The notes beneath the pieces are model-generated. The model saw only the letters and a list, made by a program, of their open reading frames with translations. It searched no databases and had not been told where the DNA came from. From NCBI RefSeq assembly GCF_014212135.1, contig NZ_JACJVQ010000018.1, positions 23,543-87,542 on the forward strand: a DNA stretch of 64,000 nucleotides, read 5' to 3'. This document shows positions 7,787 through 15,456 of the stretch, in pieces; positions within the stretch are counted from its first letter, which is position 1; every line of letters begins with the position of its first letter. The DNA is from Cohnella thailandensis (GTDB lineage Bacteria > Bacillota > Bacilli > Paenibacillales > Paenibacillaceae). Position numbers and translations under genes: made by a program.

Positions 7787-8584
7787 TTAAACCTCCTTCA
7801 AGACGCCCTCTGCCTTGAATACATCCCGAATCTCCTGCACATGCTTCTGAAAAGCAGGATTCGCGCGAGTATCGATGGTCCGAGGACGCTCCAATTGGAT
7901 CGGAATATCGCGAACGACGGCTCCGGGCCTCGGGGACATGACCACAACGCGGTCGGAGAGGAACACGGCCTCTTCGATACTATGGGTGATGAACAGAACC
8001 GTAAATTTGTATTTATCGAAAATCTTGAGCAAATCGTACATCATCTGCTCCCGAGTGAGCGCATCCAGCGCCCCGAACGGTTCATCCATCATGAGCAACG
8101 TCGGATTCTGAATGAGCGCCCGGCAAATAGATACGCGCTGCCTCATTCCGCCTGACAGTTCAAAGGGATACTTGTCGGCGAAAGCGGCAAGCCCCACCAT
8201 CTCCAGCAATTCCATCGCCAGCTCCCGGTTCGTTCGTTTGCTTCTGCGGTCGAACCAAGTAATATGATGAAGCTCGAACGGAAGCAAGACGTTGTCCAAG
8301 ACCGATCTCCATTCCAAGAGCACGTCTTTCTGGAACACGATCGCATTGCCCTCTTGAGGTTTCCGGCTCGATTGCCCCGCTAGTCTGATCTCCCCGCCCG
8401 AGGTCGGCTCCAGGCCGGCGATCATGTTCATCAACGTGCTCTTGCCGCATCCGCTCGGCCCTACTATCGACACGAAGGAAGACTCCTCTATCGCAAGCCG
8501 AATGGGTCGAAGCGCTTGTACCGGCCCGCTTCTCGCCTTGAACGTTTTCTCCGCGTCCAGCAATTCTATTCTTTTGCCCAACAT
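7787..8584 (-). CDS. ABC importer ATPase, nitrate/sulfonate/taurine (SsuB-TauB) type
   Basis: 265 residues with Walker A GPSGCGKST (about 41-49), Q-loop, signature LSGGMRQR (about 143-150), Walker B LLMMDEPFGALD and the switch His in FITHSIEEA. It powers uptake together with the permease and lipoprotein encoded upstream. One base separates it from the permease stop. The pairing with an NMT1-type binding protein suggests import of a small nitrogenous or heterocyclic compound, the presumed substrate of the operon. Confidence 0.95.
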   Translation of the reverse strand: MLGKRIELLDAEKTFKARSGPVQALRPIRLAIEESSFVSIVGPSGCGKSTLMNMIAGLEPTSGGEIRLAGQSSRKPQEGNAIVFQKDVLLEWRSVLDNVLLPFELHHITWFDRRSKRTNRELAMELLEMVGLAAFADKYPFELSGGMRQRVSICRALIQNPTLLMMDEPFGALDALTREQMMYDLLKIFDKYKFTVLFITHSIEEAVFLSDRVVVMSPRPGAVVRDIPIQLERPRTIDTRANPAFQKHVQEIRDVFKAEGVLKEV

Positions 8585-8585
8585 G

Positions 8586-9359
8586 TCAGTCCGCCTCCTT
8601 GCGAGTCGCGTGATACCAAGGCATGCTCAGCCGCTCGATCCATCCCACCAGGTTAAACAAACCGATTCCGATAATGCCAAGCGTGAAGATAACGGCGAAC
8701 TCCATCGTAACGTCAAGCTGGGAATTCGCCATCAGCTGCAAGTAACCCAAACCCTTCTCGGATGCGACGAATTCGGCAACGATCGCCCCTACGATAGCGA
8801 GCGTAATCCCAACCTTCAGCCCTCCGAAGATGCTCGGCAACGCCTTTGGAAGCCGGAAGTAGAGGAACGTCTGCGCCGAGCTGGCGCGGAGCGACTTGGC
8901 GAGATTGAGCATTTCCTTCTCCATCGATCGCAAGCCGACCGTCGTATTGATCACGATCGGGAAGAATGAGATCAGGAAAGCAATGAGAACCTTGGTCAGC
9001 AGCCCAAAGCCGAACCAGATGATAAGCAGCGGCGCCAACGACACCATCGGCACGCAGTGAATACCGACGATAATCGGGAAGAACGATTGCGAGATGTAGC
9101 GGGAATACACCAGGAGAATCGCAAGCGGAATGCCGATGACTACAGCCATGGCGAACCCAAGAAATACCTCCCACAAAGTAATGAGGCTATGACGGTATAA
9201 TGAATCCGCATCTTCGATCATCCTCAGCAAGATGTCCGAAGGAGGAGGCAGAATGTATTCGGGTATCGAACCCGCCCAACAGATGATTTGCCACAACGCC
9301 ATCAACCCGATAATCGTCAGGGCTACGCTTAATGCCCTCATGGATCTGCCCAAGCGCAT
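8586..9359 (-). CDS. ABC importer permease, SsuC/TauC type
   Basis: 257 residues with about six hydrophobic segments and the cytoplasmic EAA-like loop around AKSLRASSAQTFLYFRLPKALPSIFGGLK (about 155-180), which docks the ATPase. Integral membrane partner of the ATPase (8584) and binding lipoprotein (9396). Operon order is lipoprotein, permease, ATPase, then the hydrolases. Confidence 0.93.
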   Translation of the reverse strand: MRLGRSMRALSVALTIIGLMALWQIICWAGSIPEYILPPPSDILLRMIEDADSLYRHSLITLWEVFLGFAMAVVIGIPLAILLVYSRYISQSFFPIIVGIHCVPMVSLAPLLIIWFGFGLLTKVLIAFLISFFPIVINTTVGLRSMEKEMLNLAKSLRASSAQTFLYFRLPKALPSIFGGLKVGITLAIVGAIVAEFVASEKGLGYLQLMANSQLDVTMEFAVIFTLGIIGIGLFNLVGWIERLSMPWYHATRKEAD

Positions 9360-9395
9360 ATCGTTCCCCTCCTCTCTTGTAGTCCTTCTCGTCTT

Positions 9396-10469
9396 TTATT
9401 GGAAAAACCCGTTCGTGTAATAGTCCGAAGGATTCGGCGCTTCCTTCAGCATGCCGCTGTTCGCGAGAACTTCGGCTGTCTTCTTCAGATTATCCTCATC
9501 CAACCATCCGATCGGCTTATCTCCGAAGATGGCCAACTCCGCCGTCCTCTTGATTTGTTCGGCCGTCAGCTTCTCGTCTACCGTATCGGGGAAGATTCCC
9601 TTAGCGATCCGAGCGGCTTCTTCCGGGTGGTCGAACGTATACCGGAAGCCTTCCGCCAGCGCCGCAAGCAGCCGCTTCGTCGCGTTCGGGTTGTCCTGCA
9701 GGAATTTATCGCTCGCCACCAGCGTCAGACCGGCGATGTCGAAGCCGAAATCGGCCATATACAACGGAGTCAGCTTCTGCCCAAGCTTCTCTTCGAACAT
9801 CGGATACTCATTCGTCGAGAAGACCGCGACTCCGTCTACTTCTTTATTGAGGAAGAGCGTGTTCCGCGCTCCCGTCTCCACTTTAACCAGCTTGACCTTG
9901 CTTGCATCGACGCCGTTAACGGAGAGGAATTGATCGTAGACGTTCGTGAACGTCGAGGAGATGGACGTCGCCAGCGTCTTGCCTTCCAGATCCTTCGGGG
10001 TATTAATAGGGTTGTCGGAGAAGGATAGAATCTGAATCGGAGAGCGGGACATATAAGAAGCGATGATCTTCACTCCCATGCCCTTTTCGACTCCTTGCAA
10101 CGGCTCAACGGTCGACGTAACGCCGATATCGTCTTTGTTCTGGGAAACTACCTGCAGAGTCTGCACAGAACTGGTTCCTTCGAGCACATCGACATCCAAT
10201 CCGTATTTCTCGAATATGCCCTTGGACTTCGTCACGAAAAACGGAGCGAACTCGCCTTTGAATTTCCAATTCAAGCGAAGCGTCAACTTGCTCTTCTCGG
10301 GCGGAGGCAGCTCTCCGGTCGATGCCGTTGCCGATTCGGACGACGGCGAGGCGCTAGGTGCTTGCGACGTTTCCGAACGAGATGTTTCCTTTGTCTCTCC
10401 ATTGCCGCATCCGACGAAGACCAAGACCAACGACAGTAGCACGACAAGCGAGCAGAATGCTTTTCTCAC
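9396..10469 (-). CDS. ABC importer substrate-binding lipoprotein, NMT1/THI5-like
   Basis: 357 residues from the GTG at 10467-10469, chosen because AAGGGGG lies seven bases upstream; an in-frame ATG at 10490 lacks such a site. A signal peptide with lipobox VFVGC is followed by a Ser/Thr/Glu-rich linker. The NMT1-like domain starts at LTLRLNWKFKGEFAPFFVTKSKGIFEKYGL, as in thiamine-pyrimidine, riboflavin and hydroxymethylpyrimidine binding proteins. First gene of the catabolic operon and probably the determinant of what is imported. Confidence 0.9.
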   Translation of the reverse strand: MRKAFCSLVVLLSLVLVFVGCGNGETKETSRSETSQAPSASPSSESATASTGELPPPEKSKLTLRLNWKFKGEFAPFFVTKSKGIFEKYGLDVDVLEGTSSVQTLQVVSQNKDDIGVTSTVEPLQGVEKGMGVKIIASYMSRSPIQILSFSDNPINTPKDLEGKTLATSISSTFTNVYDQFLSVNGVDASKVKLVKVETGARNTLFLNKEVDGVAVFSTNEYPMFEEKLGQKLTPLYMADFGFDIAGLTLVASDKFLQDNPNATKRLLAALAEGFRYTFDHPEEAARIAKGIFPDTVDEKLTAEQIKRTAELAIFGDKPIGWLDEDNLKKTAEVLANSGMLKEAPNPSDYYTNGFFQ

Positions 10470-10653
10470 GCTAAATCCCCCTTGATTCATTTGGTTAACT
10501 CCTGATTTAATGTTATATTTTTTATCATTGATATACCATATACAGAGTGCACACTCCTTATTTGAGTCGATTATGCAATTTAAACAAGGATAATTTGCAA
10601 ATTTGTGTTATATTATTTAACACATAATAATCATTTTGAAAGTTGGGAATGAG
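10470..10653. promoter_or_regulatory. Divergent regulatory region between pucR-like gene and catabolic operon
   Basis: An AT-rich 184-bp region. It carries a perfect inverted repeat TGTGTTA (10604-10610), 7-base spacer, TAACACA (10618-10624), and a second smaller one, GAGTG-CA-CACTC (10545-10556). The first lies 30 bases before the regulator start, the second about 75 bases before the operon start. These positions suit an autoregulated transcription factor that also controls the operon. No clear consensus -35/-10 pair was found for either direction. Confidence 0.55.
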
Positions 10654-12306
10654 ATGGCTGCAACCATGTATAGTGTCATGCAATTGCCGATCCTTAGTTC
10701 TACCCGACTTGCCGGCGGTTCCTTAGGCATGGATCGAGAGCTCGCCAGCGCGAACATTACCGATTCTCCAGATATCGCGAATTGGGTTCGCCCGAACCAG
10801 CTATTGCTTACGACAGCCTATCATTTCAAGGACAATCCGGAGGGGCTGATCCCCCTGCTTTATCAATTAAACGATCATCATTGCGCCGGGCTCGCCATCA
10901 AAACGAAGCGGTATGTCGAAACCCTTCCGCCGGGCTTGATCGAAGCGGCCGATACTCTTCGATTTCCGCTTATCGAATTGCCCAACAACATGCTTCTCGG
11001 CGACGTTCTAAATCAAATATTGGAGCATGTTTTAAATGATCGGCAATTCGAGCTTCAACGTACCTTCGACGTTCACCGCCGCTTCTCGGACCTCTTTTTG
11101 CGAGGGGCTAGCATGTCGGACATCTCCCAGACGTTGGCTTCCCTCGTGAAACGACCCGTGCTCATCTTGAACGCTCAGCGGAGGTCTGCCGGCTGCTCCG
11201 ATTCTCTGAGAAGAAGAATGGAAACGACGGAGCTGGCCGGCCAAGTGCGAAGCCTCGTCGACTCTCTGCCGTTCGCGGACTCCGGCCCTGCTTCAGCTCC
11301 TCTGAATGACGAAGAGACCCTTATCGTCTATCCTGTAGACGTTGCGGGTCTTCGAAAAGGGTATATCTGCGTACTGAATCCTGCCTCTTGGGTCGCTAAA
11401 GATCTCAATATGATGCCTTTGGAACAAGCTTCCTACATTGTCGCTTGCGAACACATGCGGCAGGAGGCCTTAAAGGAAGGCGAGAAACGATTGCGAAGGC
11501 AATTCTTTGCCGACTGGCTTGACGGAAGGCTCAGTCAAGCGGAAGCTCTCCGCCGCTGCGAGGCGTATGGCATCGTGTCGGAATGCCCGTATCTTCTCGC
11601 CGTCGGCACCTCGGATCCCTCTCGTGAAGTCAAACTCTCCGCTTCGGATTCCGAGCTCACCCAACAAAGCGAACTGTGGCTCGATCAGTTCGCAAAGCTT
11701 ACGGAAGGACTCGCGCCACCGATTGTCGCGGAGTGGAACTCTAAATATATTGTGCTTTTAATACAGCTTCCGGCTGCGGAAGCATTGCCCTTCGACGAAT
11801 CCGAATACGTTAATCTTCTTAGAACGCTTCAACAACAATTAAAGGATTATTTCCCTGAACAACGTTTTTCCTTCGGATTAAGCAATAGGGTCCTCCAGTT
11901 TAGTAAATTCCCCAATGCCTACCAAGAAGCCAGGCAGGCGTTGGAGAGCGGTTATTCGTTCCACAAGAGCAATTTCGTCCAGACCTACCGGACCCAACAG
12001 GTGGCGGAACTGCTTGGCTCCATTCCGGAGAAAAAATTGATGGACTTTTATCACTCTTCCCTGCTTGCCTATATTCAGCCCGATCTACCGGAACACCTAG
12101 AGCTGTTAAAAACGCTAGACGTCTATTTGAACTGCGAGTGCTCCATAGCGGAAACGGCCAAGTTGATGTATTTGCATCGAAACACCGTTCAGAATCGAAT
12201 CCATCGCTGCGAATCCTTGCTGCAATTCTCCACACGGGATCCAATCGATGCCCTTCGAATGAGAATCGCCCTTCTCATTTACCGAGATAAGCTCGGAGGA
12301 ACTTAA
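10654..12306 (+). CDS. PucR family transcriptional regulator
   Basis: About 550 residues. The N-terminal purine-catabolism-regulator domain begins VMQLPILSSTRLAGG and includes WVRPNQLLLTTAYHF. A central GGDEF-like/CdaR segment follows, and a C-terminal HTH of the PucR type (CSIAETAKLMYLHRNTVQNR, about 500-535). PucR members activate purine or nitrogen-heterocycle degradation genes when substrate is present. The start is uncertain: TTG 10636, ATG 10654 and ATG 10666 are all in frame and none has a strong ribosome site. Divergent from the catabolic operon, which it probably controls. Confidence 0.9.
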   Translation: MAATMYSVMQLPILSSTRLAGGSLGMDRELASANITDSPDIANWVRPNQLLLTTAYHFKDNPEGLIPLLYQLNDHHCAGLAIKTKRYVETLPPGLIEAADTLRFPLIELPNNMLLGDVLNQILEHVLNDRQFELQRTFDVHRRFSDLFLRGASMSDISQTLASLVKRPVLILNAQRRSAGCSDSLRRRMETTELAGQVRSLVDSLPFADSGPASAPLNDEETLIVYPVDVAGLRKGYICVLNPASWVAKDLNMMPLEQASYIVACEHMRQEALKEGEKRLRRQFFADWLDGRLSQAEALRRCEAYGIVSECPYLLAVGTSDPSREVKLSASDSELTQQSELWLDQFAKLTEGLAPPIVAEWNSKYIVLLIQLPAAEALPFDESEYVNLLRTLQQQLKDYFPEQRFSFGLSNRVLQFSKFPNAYQEARQALESGYSFHKSNFVQTYRTQQVAELLGSIPEKKLMDFYHSSLLAYIQPDLPEHLELLKTLDVYLNCECSIAETAKLMYLHRNTVQNRIHRCESLLQFSTRDPIDALRMRIALLIYRDKLGGT

Positions 12307-12373
12307 TGCAACGCATAAAAAAGACCGCCCGGACGAGTACGGAACAGCACCGTTTGATCCTCGGCTTCAACAC

Positions 12374-12425
12374 AGAACCCGCGTCTAGGAGATCGCTTGA
12401 TCTTCGTTGACGCGGGTTCTTTTTA
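12374..12425 (+). terminator. Terminator of the pucR-like gene
   Basis: AGAACCCGCGTC (12374-12385) pairs perfectly with GACGCGGGTTCT (12409-12420), followed by TTTT. It ends the plus-strand regulator transcript just before the convergent lipoprotein gene. Confidence 0.85.
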
Positions 12426-12430
12426 CAGGG

Positions 12431-14032
12431 TTATTTCCCATCCGTTAACAAGCTAACGATAAACGGCTTCAAATCGACGATTCGTAAATACCGCGGCTTA
12501 CGGTCGGTCCCATACAGAATCAGAGGCACGAGAGACTCCTGACGCCCCAGCGATCCGTGCCCGCCCCCGCCCTCGTGCGTCGGCGAGCTTCGGTCCGCGA
12601 GCTCGTACCCCGGCTTAGCCGTCAAGATCAAGAAGTCGCCCTCATGCGAGTTCAAGGCTCCGCACAGTCGCATCAAGGCATCCGGGTATCGGCCGTATTC
12701 CAGCTTCCTCCCCTTCTCATCCGTCGCAAGATCGAGCACCGACAATTCCCCTTGCGTCGTCCACTTCTGCTCATAGCGATCGCGCATCTCTCCGCCCGGC
12801 TTATACGCCAACTCCCGATTGGTTTGATCCCGGAGGACCCGAATCCATTCTCCTTCTTTCCATGCAACGAAATCGACCCGCGAATCGGCCGTCAGTTTAT
12901 GCGCGATGCTCTCTAGCTTCTCGTTCGGATTCAACTTGTAGAGATAAGCCATCGTTTCGTTCACCGCGAGTACGATATCCGTCTCTTCGGTTACCTCTTC
13001 GCCTGGTTTCAGAATCCGATAATCCTTCAGCAATTCGGGCAGCCGAACGACCGAATTCCGATCCGCAGGCAGCAGATCTGTCATTCCGCTGTCCCCTATG
13101 ATCATCAGGACAACCTCATCCGAGCCTTTATTTCGAGAACCGAGTCGGGTCAGAACGGAATCCAACTGCTCGTCGACTTTCTTGATCCCGTCAAGATCGT
13201 TCGTTCCTTTCTTATGAATCTTCTGATCCAGATCGGGAAGATAAACCAGCAGAAAGTCCGGAAGCTTGCCGTTCTCGATTAAGTAATTCAGCGCGCTTAT
13301 CGAATACGCGTTGCTCAAACCGAATCGGTCGGAGATCTCATCCGGCAGGGAAGCGATGCCTTCCAACGGATTCGCCAAAGTGCCCAACGCCAGAAAATCC
13401 GGCCCTTTTACCTCGACTTCCTTGGGAAGAGACGCGGTCCCGCGAAGCCATCCGGGTATGTCGAGACGGTGAGAGGTCAACCCCCGATAGAGAAGCCCAT
13501 TGATCGAGCCGGTCGTCTGCCCCCTCCTCGCCAGATCTTCATATAATGTTGCAAGCTTAGGATTTAGATGGCTGCCGTTTAAGCGCATGATTCCGTTAAT
13601 CAACGTCGAACGGACTCCCTGCCTGGCGACCTCCATCGGACCGGTTCCGTAATTGACTACCTCCCCATCCTTCCAGGAGTACCAAATAAGACCCGGAACG
13701 CGGTGCTCATTCGGATAAGTCCCGGTAATGAGGGCGCTGTCGATGGAGACGGACATGGTCGGAAAAGAGCTGACCATATTCTTATAGTATTGTCCATGCT
13801 CAATGAGGTATCGAAAAGCCGGGAGCTCCCGCCGTCGAACGCCTTCGTCGATCTGCTTCGGCATGAGGGAATCGACAACGAGGAGGATAATTTTCTTCGA
13901 ATGCTTGCCCGCGGTTTCCGATTGAATGCGTACGAGGTCCTGAGCTTCGGGTTCGGCATTCTGCTTCCGGCAACCCATAACGGTTAGAATTAGTAGAACG
14001 ACGAGAACAAGACGGGCTGCCCATCGGCTCAT
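12431..14032 (-). CDS. Lipoprotein alkaline phosphatase / nucleotide pyrophosphatase-phosphodiesterase
   Basis: 533 residues from the ATG at 14030-14032 with an AAGGAGG site; the frame is open to 14113. A signal peptide ends in VMGC (Cys21), so it is probably an exported lipoprotein. Type I phosphodiesterase landmarks are metal-binding VVDSLMP, the nucleophile region SSFPTMSVSID with TGTYPNEHRVPG, DLDQKIHKKG, GDSGMTD and a late HEGGGGHGS. Members cleave phosphodiesters or phosphate monoesters outside the cell. It sits between the regulator and tuf with no obvious operon partner. Confidence 0.88.
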   Translation of the reverse strand: MSRWAARLVLVVLLILTVMGCRKQNAEPEAQDLVRIQSETAGKHSKKIILLVVDSLMPKQIDEGVRRRELPAFRYLIEHGQYYKNMVSSFPTMSVSIDSALITGTYPNEHRVPGLIWYSWKDGEVVNYGTGPMEVARQGVRSTLINGIMRLNGSHLNPKLATLYEDLARRGQTTGSINGLLYRGLTSHRLDIPGWLRGTASLPKEVEVKGPDFLALGTLANPLEGIASLPDEISDRFGLSNAYSISALNYLIENGKLPDFLLVYLPDLDQKIHKKGTNDLDGIKKVDEQLDSVLTRLGSRNKGSDEVVLMIIGDSGMTDLLPADRNSVVRLPELLKDYRILKPGEEVTEETDIVLAVNETMAYLYKLNPNEKLESIAHKLTADSRVDFVAWKEGEWIRVLRDQTNRELAYKPGGEMRDRYEQKWTTQGELSVLDLATDEKGRKLEYGRYPDALMRLCGALNSHEGDFLILTAKPGYELADRSSPTHEGGGGHGSLGRQESLVPLILYGTDRKPRYLRIVDLKPFIVSLLTDGK

Positions 14033-14109
14033 AAGATCGATTCCTCCTTGTCGGCATGGCAACACTCCTTCATTTTTCCAACGATTCACTGGTCTTATGT
14101 ATTGGGAGT

Positions 14110-14155
14110 ACAAAAAAAAAGAAGACCGCCCGGACGAATCCGGAACGGTCTTCTA
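14110..14155 (-). terminator. Terminator of the str operon (after tuf)
   Basis: On the minus strand GAAGACCG pairs with CGGTCTTC around an inner CCGGA-TTCG-TCCGG hairpin, followed by a run of nine T. Located 17 bases after the tuf stop. Confidence 0.92.
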
Positions 14156-14171
14156 TATCGCCAAAAGGCGA

Positions 14172-15362
14172 TTACTTGGTGATCGTTGCAACAGCGCCAG
14201 CGCCAACCGTACGGCCGCCTTCGCGGATGGAGAAGCGAGTTCCTTCTTCAACGGCGATCGGAGCGATCAGTTCGACGGTAACGGTAACGTTATCGCCAGG
14301 CATAACCATCTCAGTGCCTTCCGGCAGGTTGATGATGCCCGTAACGTCCGTCGTACGGAAGTAGAACTGCGGACGGTAGCCCGTGAAGAAAGGCTTATGA
14401 CGGCCGCCTTCTTCTTTGGTCAGGACGTAGATGGAAGCCGTGAAGTTCGTGTGCGGCTTAACGGAAGCCGGCTTAGCCAGTACTTGGCCGCGCTCGATTT
14501 CCTTACGGTCAACGCCGCGAAGCAGTGCGCCGATGTTGTCGCCGGCTTGAGCGGAGTCAAGCAGCTTGCGGAACATTTCAACGCCCGTAACAACGGACTT
14601 CTTGGTTTCTTCGTGCAGACCGATGATTTCGATTTCTTCGCCGACCTTGATCGTACCACGTTCTACGCGGCCCGTAGCAACCGTACCGCGACCCGTGATC
14701 GTGAACACGTCCTCGACTGGCATAAGGAAAGGCTTAGCCGTGTCGCGCTCAGGAGTCGGGATGTAGCTGTCGATCGCTTCGAACAGCTCGATGATCTTCT
14801 CAGCCCAAGGGCCGTCCGGGTTTTGCAGAGCTTCGCGAGCAGCGCCGCGGATGATCGGAGTGTCGTCGCCCGGGAATTCATACTCGGTCAGAAGGTCGCG
14901 AACTTCCATCTCAACCAGTTCAAGCAGCTCTTCGTCTTCAACCATGTCGCACTTGTTCAGGAATACGACGATGTAAGGAACGCCTACTTGGCGGGAGAGC
15001 AGGATGTGCTCGCGCGTTTGCGGCATTGGGCCGTCAGCAGCGGATACAACCAGGATAGCTCCGTCCATTTGAGCAGCGCCGGTGATCATGTTTTTAACAT
15101 AGTCGGCGTGTCCAGGGCAGTCAACGTGTGCATAGTGACGGTTAGGAGTTTCGTACTCAACGTGAGCCGTCGAGATCGTGATCCCGCGCTCGCGCTCTTC
15201 CGGAGCCTTGTCGATTTGGTCGAATGCTACGGCAGCACCGCCATAACGCTTGGACAGTACAGTCGTGATAGCAGCCGTCGTCGTCGTTTTGCCATGGTCA
15301 ACGTGACCGATCGTGCCGATGTTAACGTGCGGTTTCGTACGTTCGAATTTAGCCTTTGCCAT
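14172..15362 (-). CDS. tuf: Elongation factor Tu
   Basis: 396 residues, normal length, starting MAKAKFERTKPHVNIGTIG. The G motifs are GHVDHGKT, DCPGH and NKCDMV. It delivers aminoacyl-tRNA to the ribosome as EF-Tu-GTP. Last gene of the str operon, 94 bases after fusA and followed by a strong terminator. In Bacillus the S10 operon follows within about a gene; here roughly 12 kb lies between. Confidence 0.99.
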   Translation of the reverse strand: MAKAKFERTKPHVNIGTIGHVDHGKTTTTAAITTVLSKRYGGAAVAFDQIDKAPEERERGITISTAHVEYETPNRHYAHVDCPGHADYVKNMITGAAQMDGAILVVSAADGPMPQTREHILLSRQVGVPYIVVFLNKCDMVEDEELLELVEMEVRDLLTEYEFPGDDTPIIRGAAREALQNPDGPWAEKIIELFEAIDSYIPTPERDTAKPFLMPVEDVFTITGRGTVATGRVERGTIKVGEEIEIIGLHEETKKSVVTGVEMFRKLLDSAQAGDNIGALLRGVDRKEIERGQVLAKPASVKPHTNFTASIYVLTKEEGGRHKPFFTGYRPQFYFRTTDVTGIINLPEGTEMVMPGDNVTVTVELIAPIAVEEGTRFSIREGGRTVGAGAVATITK

Positions 15363-15456
15363 TGAAAGTTCTCCTCCTTATAAGTAAAGGAAATGTATTG
15401 GGTGGCGGGCAGGGATATGCCGGAGCATTCCCTAGCCCGTCCGATTCCATAAAGGA

